From assembly GCA_934130165.1 (NCBI GenBank), contig CAKOXO010000002.1:270331-334330 (forward strand): a stretch of 64,000 bases of DNA. The letters run 5' to 3'. The notes under the pieces were generated by a model. That model searched no databases and was not told the origin of the DNA. It saw only the letters and a list, made by a program, of their open reading frames with translations. Made by a program: the position numbers and the translations under genes. The DNA is from an uncultured Bacilli bacterium (lineage in GTDB: Bacteria; Bacillota_I; Bacilli_A; RF39; UBA660). How positions within the stretch are numbered: the first letter of the stretch is position 1; every line of letters starts with the position of its first letter. Shown piece after piece: positions 8,364 through 16,399 of this stretch.

Positions 8364-10235
8364 ATGAATAAAATAAATAATAATACAGTTACGGTTTCCA
8401 CAAGTGATGAATTAAAAGAAGCTTTGGAACAAAACAATGGTTATGAATATATTTATTTAGAAAATGATATTACTTTAAATAGTGGTATAACAATAAACTC
8501 AAATAAAAGTAAAGTAACTATTAATGGAACCTATCAAAATATTATGCATACTTTAACCGGAATGAATAGTAAAGAAGAAGCTGATACTATTGTTCATACT
8601 GCCCTTACAAAAGAAGTTCAAATCAAAAATATTAAAATAATAAATCCAAATATATATGGTATTATCTGTGTACCAGTAGATGATAGTTATGATGAAATAG
8701 TAACCAGTTATGATAATATTATATTTAATGGAACACAACTATCATTTAATCCTTATGGTACTGTTAAAATTAATAATTCTAATATTACTATTGAGAGTAC
8801 TAGTGAAATAGAGTCCGAAGAAATATGTGAAGCAGAACGAGTTATAATAGGAGGTAAAACAAACATAATAAGTAGTTCTCCTAATCTACCCCTATTCTCT
8901 TTTAGAAGTGACTCTACTAATCCCTCTGTTATATTTTTGTGCAAAAGTGATGTTATCATATCAACCGATACAAGAGAATTTATGTCTGGTACAAATAAAT
9001 TAAATTTTACCATTCTTCATGATACAAATGTACATCTAACAACTGGAAATGGTTTTTCTTCTAAGACAATTCATGGGGCTAACAATGTTTTAATTGATGA
9101 CAGAGCATCATTCATATTTATTGAGAAAAGTCACCAAAGAATTCCTATGTGGGCTATTTTTGGAAGTCTTACAATGAAGGAAGATTCTGAATTACAAATA
9201 ATAAATTCATATAGTAATACTCCTAGTGATAACTACAATATTCACTTTAAAGGAACTGATTGTAAAATAAATCTATATAATCCTAAAAATCTAACAATAT
9301 ATACTAAAAATGCAAATGTTATATATACAAATAATCCTTTAACATTTAGTATAAGTTGTTCTAGAATTAACATGTGGCAAAATTCTACTGATATTTCTTC
9401 TGCTGGTGATATAAATAATATTCCTGATTATTCCTGGTACAAAGATGATGGCCTACTTCAAATTGAGGGAACCATAACTTCAGATCTTACAGCCATTACC
9501 AAATATAATTTAACAGCTAGTGAACTTGCAAAATTACCAGATGTAGGTAACTTTAAATTTCAAGATAGAAAACAACTCTCTATTGGAACTACTCTTATGA
9601 ATATTCATCCAATTAACTCAAGTAAAAATACAATAAGTGGTCATACTGATAGTTTTGCTGATATATTAATTAAATATAATGATAATTCAGAGATAGTAAA
9701 TGCTGATGATAATGGATTTTTTGAATATAATCTTCCTGCTTCTATAACAGATAATACCGAAGTTGAATTAACAGCCAATGTATCAAGTAGTTTTATCTAT
9801 GGTACAAGAACAGTTACTACTCCATTTACAGGAGAATTAACACTACTTGATATAAATAATTCCATATCATTTTCACAAACACCAATAAATAATACTCTTA
9901 TATTTCCAAAAACAAAAGAGTTAAAAACAAAAATTGTTGATAGTAGATTAAACAGTTCCGATTGGAAACTTTATGCTTATATAAATAATCCTCTAACATC
10001 AACTAATGGATTTATATTAGAAAATGCTTTAGTATTTAAAAAATTTGATGATGAGGTTATAACTTTATCTAATACTCCAACAGTTGTTTTTACAGGTAGC
10101 AACAATGAGGGAATTGTAAGTTTTAAAGAACTTAACTGGTCAACAGAAAAAGGTCCTCTATTAGATCTTACTAATGAGGCTCTAGAAATAAATGAAGAAT
10201 ATTTTTCAACTATTTATTTCAATATAGAGGAGTAA
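8364..10235 (+). CDS. beta-helix (pectate-lyase-like) adhesin with Ig-like and WxL-like C-terminal domains, no signal peptide
   Basis: 623 aa. Residues 1-340 are short repeating beta strands with IxIxN/xxITL patterns (NDITLNSGITINSNKSKVTI, NVLIDDRASFIFIEK), a right-handed beta-helix of the pectate-lyase-like adhesive type. About residues 415-495 look like a bacterial Ig-like domain (ISGHTDSFADILIKY). The last 125 resemble a WxL-type wall-binding module (LKTKIVDSRLNSSDWKL, then NWSTEKGPLL). Such architectures are normally cell-surface. Yet the N-terminus, MNKINNNTVTVSTSDELKEA, has no hydrophobic core, and the upstream frame closes at a TAA without another start. Export must be non-Sec, or the protein is assembled inside (for example on a spore coat). 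The ribosome site (AAGGA) is rather distant from the ATG. Confidence 0.65.
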   Translation: MNKINNNTVTVSTSDELKEALEQNNGYEYIYLENDITLNSGITINSNKSKVTINGTYQNIMHTLTGMNSKEEADTIVHTALTKEVQIKNIKIINPNIYGIICVPVDDSYDEIVTSYDNIIFNGTQLSFNPYGTVKINNSNITIESTSEIESEEICEAERVIIGGKTNIISSSPNLPLFSFRSDSTNPSVIFLCKSDVIISTDTREFMSGTNKLNFTILHDTNVHLTTGNGFSSKTIHGANNVLIDDRASFIFIEKSHQRIPMWAIFGSLTMKEDSELQIINSYSNTPSDNYNIHFKGTDCKINLYNPKNLTIYTKNANVIYTNNPLTFSISCSRINMWQNSTDISSAGDINNIPDYSWYKDDGLLQIEGTITSDLTAITKYNLTASELAKLPDVGNFKFQDRKQLSIGTTLMNIHPINSSKNTISGHTDSFADILIKYNDNSEIVNADDNGFFEYNLPASITDNTEVELTANVSSSFIYGTRTVTTPFTGELTLLDINNSISFSQTPINNTLIFPKTKELKTKIVDSRLNSSDWKLYAYINNPLTSTNGFILENALVFKKFDDEVITLSNTPTVVFTGSNNEGIVSFKELNWSTEKGPLLDLTNEALEINEEYFSTIYFNIEE

Positions 10236-10247
10236 TATTTTAATATT

Positions 10248-10283
10248 AAAACTTACACACTATTAAAGTTTGTAAGTTTTTTG
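10248..10283 (+). terminator. terminator of the beta-helix protein gene
   Basis: AAAACTTACA and TGTAAGTTTT pair perfectly (10 bp), followed by TT. It sits 12 bases after the stop and immediately before the old 3' end (10290) of the opposing HD-domain gene. Confidence 0.7.
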
Positions 10284-10352
10284 TTTCAATTATAAATTGC
10301 ATTTTATTTCTGGAAATAAATCATATAGATTATATCCAAGTAAATCATCAAA

Positions 10353-10440
10353 GTATTTTTTTAATTTGCAGGCCTCAATTAAATGATAATGCGTATTTTT
10401 TTAATTTGCAGGCCTCAATTAAATGATAATGCGTATTTTT
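10353..10440. repeat. 40-bp tandem duplication (two full copies plus 8 bases)
   Basis: The segment at 10353-10392 is repeated without a mismatch at 10393-10432, and the next 8 bases start a third copy. The unit contains GCAGGCCTCAATTAAATGAT. Forty is not a multiple of three, so it shifts the frame of the HD-domain gene that runs through it. The identity of the copies implies a recent event. Confidence 0.97.
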
Positions 10441-10941
10441 ATATACACCATGTCTCATTAATAAATCCATCATTCTCTTTTCTAATGTTTGCAATTTAGT
10501 TGTACACATTAAATCGCAAAGATTTATAATCTTTTCATAAATTGTATATTCATTTAAAAGATAGTTTTTTATAAAATCATAATTTTCATTAGTTGAATCT
10601 GTATAATCTCTATCATTTGCCAAGCAGTTTATATCATTATTTAAAAACGAATGTTTTATACATATTCCTGCATATTCTTCTCCATAACCTAATTCTTTTA
10701 AATAATTATATCCATTAATAGCATGAGGTATTACTCCTTCATAGCTATTAAAACTAAACCTTTTACCAATATCATGAATATATCCAAGTGTCTTTGCATA
10801 ATCTTCATCTAATTTTAATGCTTTTGCTATCATACTAGCAGTATTACCAACACAAATTGAATGTAAAATCCAACTATCATTCCTTACTTTTTGTCTTTCA
10901 AACTCTAATAATTTTTTTGCTTCTTTACTTGTCATTTTCAT
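10375..10941 (-). CDS. HD-domain phosphohydrolase, C-terminus altered by frameshift
   Basis: 188 aa as it now reads. The metal-binding HD motif is GYIHDIGK, with a further His in IKHSFLNNDI and Asp in NLCDLMC. HD proteins hydrolyse phosphate mono- or diesters, often of nucleotides. It is a paralogue of the gene at 14760-15368. In that paralogue the protein ends KEYFDNLLGYNLYDLFPEI. Here the same ending (YFDDLLGYNLYDLFPEI) is still encoded, downstream to a stop at 10290-10292, but a 40-bp duplication throws the frame and gives YALSFN instead. Removing one copy restores 203 codons, against 202 in the paralogue. The core domain survives, so activity is possible. It is the last gene of the phosphohydrolase operon. 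Confidence 0.85.
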   Translation of the reverse strand: MKMTSKEAKKLLEFERQKVRNDSWILHSICVGNTASMIAKALKLDEDYAKTLGYIHDIGKRFSFNSYEGVIPHAINGYNYLKELGYGEEYAGICIKHSFLNNDINCLANDRDYTDSTNENYDFIKNYLLNEYTIYEKIINLCDLMCTTKLQTLEKRMMDLLMRHGVYKNTHYHLIEACKLKKYALSFN

Positions 10942-10967
10942 AGCTCATCTTCCTTTATTACAATTAT

Positions 10968-12185
10968 CTAATATAATTTTTTACTTTTCATAATTCCAGA
11001 ATAAATACCTAATATTAAATATGAAAATATTGCTAAAACAAAAGTGATATTTATAGCATTATTATTTTCAGATAAAATTGTGTATGACAATAATGGTATA
11101 ATTGCTGTTATAATTCCTTCTATAAACCTTTCAAAAGTAACATAAGAAGTTTGTAATTTATCTTGTGAAGCCTCATATATAGCAACATTATCAAATATTT
11201 CATAAGCTCCATTTCCAACACCTAATAATAAATAAATTAATGGCAATATGAATTTTAATATTTTATTTGGTGTTATGAATAAGCCTAAAAAAGCAAATAC
11301 AAATATTATACACATTGGTAAAATAACGTTTTTCCAGTTTCTATCATTTGCCCTGTTTGCCCAATGTTTACTTGATATTGCTTCTGATAAATTTATTATA
11401 ATATTTAATAGACTATAATAAACATAACTTATTTTTAAATACCTTAGTAAAAAAACGTTTAAATACATAATACCGATTCCGTTAGCAAATCTATTTATTC
11501 CACATATTACAATTATCTTTCTGAATTTTTTATCTTGTGCTGGGATTTTTATTGTATTTTTTATTGTTATTTTATTCTCTTTTATAAGTGGTTTGTATGT
11601 AATAATTCTTATTGCTATATCTATAAACGTAATCAAAAAAACAATAAAAAATAAAATCATAAATCCATATAACTCATATCCATGCTGTGCAAACTTATCT
11701 AGAATAACTCCCATAAATAAACTGAATGCTAAAACTATAGTGTTTTTATACATATTCTTTGTTGCTGCAAACTTGGTTCTATCCTCTTTTTTCAGTAAAG
11801 ACATTCTCCAATTAACAAAAGTTATATACCCCATTTCTCCTGTGATTGCATACACTGAAGCAAATATAAAAAATAATGTAGTACGTACACTAATATTATT
11901 TGATACAAATGGGATAACTGCAAAACATACAGATGAAATTCTATATATTGAATAATTTGTTAAAACAACCTTTTTTGATTGCCCTATTCTTGAAAATAAT
12001 GGTGCAGCAAATATTTGAAAAACATTAGTTATTGTATCTAAAACAGTATAAATTCCAATTGAAAAATCTGATATACCCAAATATATAGCAAAGGCTGATA
12101 TAAAAGATGTACTTGCTATTTTATTATTTGCATTATCTAATACAGATGAAATCAAATATTTTTTGTATTCTTTTTCATAATTCAT
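10968..12185 (-). CDS. MFS-like transporter
   Basis: 405 aa with about eleven to twelve transmembrane segments. The first loop has FSRIGQSKKVV, a variant of MFS motif A (GxxxDrxGrkk). The member closely follows its operon neighbours (11 bases after the PHP gene, 26 before the HD gene). It is a distant relative of the second MFS-like protein in the same operon (13021-14217). A role in importing or exporting the substrate of the surrounding hydrolases is inference. No substrate motif is visible. Confidence 0.7.
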   Translation of the reverse strand: MNYEKEYKKYLISSVLDNANNKIASTSFISAFAIYLGISDFSIGIYTVLDTITNVFQIFAAPLFSRIGQSKKVVLTNYSIYRISSVCFAVIPFVSNNISVRTTLFFIFASVYAITGEMGYITFVNWRMSLLKKEDRTKFAATKNMYKNTIVLAFSLFMGVILDKFAQHGYELYGFMILFFIVFLITFIDIAIRIITYKPLIKENKITIKNTIKIPAQDKKFRKIIVICGINRFANGIGIMYLNVFLLRYLKISYVYYSLLNIIINLSEAISSKHWANRANDRNWKNVILPMCIIFVFAFLGLFITPNKILKFILPLIYLLLGVGNGAYEIFDNVAIYEASQDKLQTSYVTFERFIEGIITAIIPLLSYTILSENNNAINITFVLAIFSYLILGIYSGIMKSKKLY

Positions 12186-12196
12186 ATTACAACCTA

Positions 12197-13006
12197 CTAT
12201 ATATCCAAATTTTCATCGCAAAAATGTAGTTTTTTAATGATATCTTGTCCAATATGATTATTAGCAATCTCTATTGCTTTTTCATAATTTATAATTTGAT
12301 ATTTAAAATGGGCATCTATTCCATATAACACTTTTAAATTATTATATTCTGAGGCTATTTTCCAAAATTCTTTACAAGGGTATATGATATCATTTCTTTT
12401 TCCAATTATACATTCATTAGGATGAGACAAATTAATCTCTAATGGTATTTCATATTTTTCTGCTACAGCACAAATTATATGTGCTGCTTTTGCATCTATA
12501 TTTGTGAAAGTATTTCTACCTAACATATAAATATCAGGATGTGCTATTATATCTGGTATATTTTTTTCAATTGCTACTTTTATATATTCTGCATATTTTA
12601 AGACATCTTCGTCTGTGTATTTTTGCCTTGTTAAAAGTTTAATATTATTATTTTCATCATATATAAAATGTTGTCCTATAATTATCTTGTCAGTTTCTTT
12701 TTTTAACTCAAATATATTTTCTTCTTGTCCAGGTAAATACTCAACTTCAAAACCTGTTTCTATTTCTATTTTATCTTTATATTTATCCTTTAAAGATTTT
12801 ATACTTTCCAAATATTCTTCTTTTTCACTATATTTCATTCTCATATTTTTTCTATAATCTATTTCTTCTTTTTCAGGGCAATGATCCGTAAAAGCCATTT
12901 TGATAATTCCTTTTTTTATAAGCAACCTTACAAAATCCTCATCTGTCATACTATCATCAGCATGCCCACATCTTCTTGTATGTGTGTGGTAATTAAACTT
13001 TTGCAT
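12197..13006 (-). CDS. PHP-domain phosphoesterase, histinol-phosphatase (HisJ)-like
   Basis: 269 aa, close to the usual HisJ length. All PHP metal-ligand blocks are visible in order: HTHTRRCGHA at the N-terminus, FTDHCPE, GFEVEYLPG, GQHFIYDE, IAHPDIYMLG, LEINLSHP and GIDAHFK. The fold is a trinuclear-metal phosphoesterase. HisJ dephosphorylates histidinol phosphate, but no other his gene is present here, and this operon is full of other phosphatases, so the real substrate is probably a different phosphomonoester. It sits between the two MFS-like genes (gaps of 14 and 11 bases). Confidence 0.85.
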   Translation of the reverse strand: MQKFNYHTHTRRCGHADDSMTDEDFVRLLIKKGIIKMAFTDHCPEKEEIDYRKNMRMKYSEKEEYLESIKSLKDKYKDKIEIETGFEVEYLPGQEENIFELKKETDKIIIGQHFIYDENNNIKLLTRQKYTDEDVLKYAEYIKVAIEKNIPDIIAHPDIYMLGRNTFTNIDAKAAHIICAVAEKYEIPLEINLSHPNECIIGKRNDIIYPCKEFWKIASEYNNLKVLYGIDAHFKYQIINYEKAIEIANNHIGQDIIKKLHFCDENLDI

Positions 13007-13020
13007 ATTAATCCTCCTAA

Positions 13021-14217
13021 CTATACACTTCTTCCAAATATCTTTTTATTAACCTTATTAGCTATTAAATATATAACAACTATAAATACTAATAATCCTA
13101 TAGATAAATATTTGAACCCGATAATTCCCTTTATTACAAAATATCTGCATACAAATATTGAAGCTAGTGATGTAATTGCTCTAACAATAAAATAAATATT
13201 ATTTATTAATGCATATTTTCTTCTATTATTATCAGAATAACTACTTATTAATGCACCCCATACTGGATCACCTATAGTTGCTGATATACCAGATAAAAAC
13301 ATAACAACTGCTATACTTATTTCACTATGAAAAGTAGAAATTATAAGTAAATAGCACATATCACAAACTGCACATATAGTTTGCCAAAATAATAATTTAC
13401 CACTCTTTTTAAACCAATTAATTATTTTAGCATTAATAACAAATAATGCTATTATTTCAACGGTTGTATAGATTGCATTTAGATAGCCTACCTTTTTTGA
13501 AATAAGAGGAACTAATTCATTAAATGCTGCTAGTCCCATACACCATGCCCCTACTTCTACTCCATATAAAATTGTTATTAAATAAATATTCTTTTTCTCT
13601 TTTTTAGATAGTACTTTATCATCTTCCACCGGTTTCATACAATCTTCTTTTGATTCTATGTTAGGAATATTAGAATTTGTAATAAAAATAATCATACCAA
13701 ATATAATAAACCCTAATATATATATTAACGGATTAAAATCATAAATAATTTGACTTACAATCAATCCTAATGTAGCTCCTATTACACTAGATCTTTCTTC
13801 TTCAACTAAACAATAAGATTCATATTTTATATTAGATGTATTTATTCTTGTAACACATGAATCATTAATACCTGATAAAAATCCTAATAAAATTGTAAAG
13901 AAATACACAATTATAACGCTATGGCTTTGAGATATTATTAAAAATATTAAACTTATAATTAATAAATAAATTAAATGATATTTTTTATAATTAATGCTTA
14001 TTGCAATATTTATAATTTTTTTAAAACCACGAGATAGCATTTTTGAAAACTCAAGTACAACTGGTATTGAAACTGCAATCCATGGTACTACATTATTTGC
14101 AAGCATATAAACTACTACTACTTTTAAAAAATATTGCAATAAAAACGAATTTCCAATTACAGTTTTTCTAATTACTTTTATATATGAGTTTAATTTTTCA
14201 TTATCTTCTTCATCCAT
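13021..14217 (-). CDS. MFS-like transporter
   Basis: 398 aa, about twelve transmembrane segments with a central charged loop near residues 185-210 (ESKEDCMKPVEDDK). Acidic N-terminus (MDEEDNEKLNSY). The topology fits the major facilitator superfamily, but motif A is degenerate, so the family call is weaker than for 10968-12185. It lies 8 bases after the histidine phosphatase gene and 14 before the PHP gene, so it is cotranscribed with both. Confidence 0.6.
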   Translation of the reverse strand: MDEEDNEKLNSYIKVIRKTVIGNSFLLQYFLKVVVVYMLANNVVPWIAVSIPVVLEFSKMLSRGFKKIINIAISINYKKYHLIYLLIISLIFLIISQSHSVIIVYFFTILLGFLSGINDSCVTRINTSNIKYESYCLVEEERSSVIGATLGLIVSQIIYDFNPLIYILGFIIFGMIIFITNSNIPNIESKEDCMKPVEDDKVLSKKEKKNIYLITILYGVEVGAWCMGLAAFNELVPLISKKVGYLNAIYTTVEIIALFVINAKIINWFKKSGKLLFWQTICAVCDMCYLLIISTFHSEISIAVVMFLSGISATIGDPVWGALISSYSDNNRRKYALINNIYFIVRAITSLASIFVCRYFVIKGIIGFKYLSIGLLVFIVVIYLIANKVNKKIFGRSV

Positions 14218-14225
14218 ATTATTCC

Positions 14226-14750
14226 CTACATTTCATACATCTTTATCTCACAATTTTTAAGACCTCTATTTAAAAACTTTCCATCTTTAATACCTTCAAA
14301 GTAACCACTAAATGCCTTTGATACACCAGAATGAGCTACTATTAATACTTGCTCATATTTTTTTGTTTTAAGTTCATCTAAAAAAGCATAAACTCTTTCA
14401 AAAAAACTCTTAATATTTTCACTTGTTCCATATTGAATTTTTGTGTAGTAATTCCAATATTCTTCTCTGTTTGTATATTCATTAGGTTTACCATCCAAAT
14501 CTCCGCAATCTCTTTCTTTTAATCTTTCATCAGTAATAATACTATCATCATAATAGGTTAGTATATTTTCTGTATGTATGGTTCTTAAAAGTGGAGAAGA
14601 AATTACTATATCAAATTTTATATCTTTAATTTTTTCTCTCAATTCTAATGCTTGAACTATTCCGTTATCTGTTAAATCCTCATCACTACTATTATACTCT
14701 TTTCTTACATTGTGTGGAACTTCTCCATGTCTTACTATATATACTTTCAT
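14226..14750 (-). CDS. histidine phosphatase (phosphoglycerate mutase-like)
   Basis: 174 aa. The catalytic RHG motif is at the N-terminus (YIVRHGEVPHN), with SSPLLRTIHT (second Arg), RLKERDCGDLDG (Glu) and the second catalytic His in VAHSGVSKAF. All residues for phospho-histidine chemistry are present. The family covers phosphoglycerate mutases, alpha-ribazole phosphatase (CobC) and many small-metabolite or nucleotide phosphatases. No cobalamin genes are nearby, so CobC is unlikely. It is paralogous to 15365-15898 and is separated by 9 bases from the HD gene before it. Confidence 0.85.
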   Translation of the reverse strand: MKVYIVRHGEVPHNVRKEYNSSDEDLTDNGIVQALELREKIKDIKFDIVISSPLLRTIHTENILTYYDDSIITDERLKERDCGDLDGKPNEYTNREEYWNYYTKIQYGTSENIKSFFERVYAFLDELKTKKYEQVLIVAHSGVSKAFSGYFEGIKDGKFLNRGLKNCEIKMYEM

Positions 14751-14759
14751 ATTTTTCTC

Positions 14760-15368
14760 CTATAAATTTTCATTTATTTCTGGAAATAAATCATATAAAT
14801 TATAGCCTAGTAAATTATCAAAATATTCTTTTAATTTATAAGTTTCTTTAATATGGTACTGTGTATTTGAATACGCACCTTTTCTAATCATAATATCAAT
14901 TAATCTTTTATCAATTGTAAATACTTTATTAGCTTGAGGGCACATTAAATCACATAAATTTATTAATTTTTCTTCAATTGTATATTCATGTTTTTTTATA
15001 AAATTAGCTAAAAATAGATTATCATCTGGATTTGGCACACCTCCAGCAGTACACACAATATCGTTATTTAAATATGAGTGTGTTAGACATATATTAGCAT
15101 ATTCATCATCATATCCTTTACTTTTTAAATATTCATACCCTCTCATAACATGACCCTGTGATTCTCCATTATATTTACCAATATCATGTAAATATCCAAG
15201 TGTAATCGTTTTATCTACATCAACACTATATCCTTTATCATTTAATGCTTTGGCAATTCTACCAGCACTATCACCAACAGATAAACAATGGGTAATCCAT
15301 CTATCATCCTTTGTTTTTTGTCTTTCAATTTCTAATAATTCTTTTGCTTCTTTACTTGTTATTTTCAT
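14760..15368 (-). CDS. HD-domain phosphohydrolase
   Basis: 202 aa. The HD motif is GYLHDIGKYNG, preceded by a His in THCLSVGDSAGR and followed by THSYLNNDI and NLCDLMCPQ, giving H...HD...H...D order. It is the intact paralogue of 10375-10941 and shows what the C-terminus of that gene used to be. Its start overlaps the previous histidine phosphatase gene by 4 bases, so the two are translationally coupled. Substrate unknown; nucleotides are a reasonable guess from the family and the operon. Confidence 0.85.
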   Translation of the reverse strand: MKITSKEAKELLEIERQKTKDDRWITHCLSVGDSAGRIAKALNDKGYSVDVDKTITLGYLHDIGKYNGESQGHVMRGYEYLKSKGYDDEYANICLTHSYLNNDIVCTAGGVPNPDDNLFLANFIKKHEYTIEEKLINLCDLMCPQANKVFTIDKRLIDIMIRKGAYSNTQYHIKETYKLKEYFDNLLGYNLYDLFPEINENL

Positions 15369-15898
15369 AGTTCATACTCCTTTATCTCGCAATTACCTGA
15401 GCCAAAATTTTCCAATTTACCATCCTCTGGAATTTCATTAAAGTAAAAATAAACTCCTCTTGCAACACCTCCATGTGTTACAATTAAAATATTTTTATCT
15501 TTATATTTTTCTTTTATTTCATCTAAAAATAAGGATACTCTTTTAAATAATTCTGGTATTGTTTCCAATCCTTCAATTTTTTTATTTGAATAATAATTCC
15601 AATAATCAGTATAATAAAATTCTCCTAACTTTTCATTTGTTAATTTTCCACAATCTCTTTCTTCTAATCTTTTATCATAAATAATTGGTATATTATTGAT
15701 ATTTATAATATTACAGGTATGTTTCGTCCTTAATAAGGGAGAACATATTATTAAATCTATATCCAATTTTTCTACTTTTTTTCTTGCTTCCTCTGCTTGT
15801 TTTATTCCAACCTCATTTATATCTTCATCTAACTTACCATTATATTTTCCTTCATCATTGCAATTTGTTCGTCCATGTCTAACTACATATAATTTCAT
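15365..15898 (-). CDS. histidine phosphatase (phosphoglycerate mutase-like)
   Basis: 177 aa with YVVRHGRTNCND at the start, CSPLLRTKHT, RLEERDCGKL and the second His in VTHGGVARGV. It is complete by catalytic residues and clearly paralogous to 14226-14750, the pair having diverged at most other positions. It overlaps the YgjV-like gene before it and the HD gene after it by 4 bases each (ATGA), a strong sign of coupled translation. Exact substrate unknown. Confidence 0.85.
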   Translation of the reverse strand: MKLYVVRHGRTNCNDEGKYNGKLDEDINEVGIKQAEEARKKVEKLDIDLIICSPLLRTKHTCNIININNIPIIYDKRLEERDCGKLTNEKLGEFYYTDYWNYYSNKKIEGLETIPELFKRVSLFLDEIKEKYKDKNILIVTHGGVARGVYFYFNEIPEDGKLENFGSGNCEIKEYEL

Positions 15899-16395
15899 AT
15901 CTTTCTCCCTCTTTTTATATCATTTTTCAATAGAACATAAATTCCAGTAACTAATAAAACAACATCACCTAATACCATAAACCAACTACTATAATAAATA
16001 TAATATGATCCATATAACAAACCTGTAGTAATTCCTGAAATTCTTACTAGTTTCATATTTGATTGCCATAAGCAATATGTTCTAATTATTGAACCAATTG
16101 TTGGTAATAATGAAATAATTCCTTGCCATGTGTATAGACAATTAATAATTATAATTGATTCAAAAATAATTAACATTATTAAATATACCCTTTTACTAAA
16201 TTTTTTCTTATTTATAAATAAAAATGAACGTATTAAATTAATTATACTTAAAAACGCTCCAGTAAAAGCTGATATTATAAAATTGTAAATTGCTTCAAAC
16301 AAACAATTTAAAGATTGCACACATAAAGATCTTTTTCTATCCTTTATGCAGATACTTATTATTAATGTAATAAATGCTAATACACTAAATATCAT
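15895..16395 (-). CDS. YgjV-family inner membrane protein
   Basis: 166 aa with about five to six membrane segments. The features I recall from the YgjV family are present: KRSLCVQSLNCLFEAIYNF near the start, and TIGSIIRTYCLWQSNMKLVR followed by a small final helix pair. The family function is unknown. It is embedded in the phosphohydrolase operon, 4 bases after the nucleotidase/nucleoside hydrolase gene, and overlaps the next gene by 4 bases. A transport or permease role for a small solute is possible but not shown. Confidence 0.65.
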   Translation of the reverse strand: MIFSVLAFITLIISICIKDRKRSLCVQSLNCLFEAIYNFIISAFTGAFLSIINLIRSFLFINKKKFSKRVYLIMLIIFESIIIINCLYTWQGIISLLPTIGSIIRTYCLWQSNMKLVRISGITTGLLYGSYYIYYSSWFMVLGDVVLLVTGIYVLLKNDIKRGRKI

Positions 16396-16399
16396 ATTT

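Noticed and set aside
8553..9013. Two minus-strand reading frames inside the beta-helix gene
   Set aside because: Shadows of the real plus-strand gene, with unusual composition and no ribosome sites.
10353..10440. CRISPR-like or satellite repeat
   Set aside because: Only two copies plus a few bases, with no spacers, inside a coding region; it is a simple tandem duplication.
12197..13006. Part of a histidine biosynthesis operon because of its HisJ similarity
   Set aside because: No other his gene is nearby and the surrounding operon is of other phosphatases and transporters.
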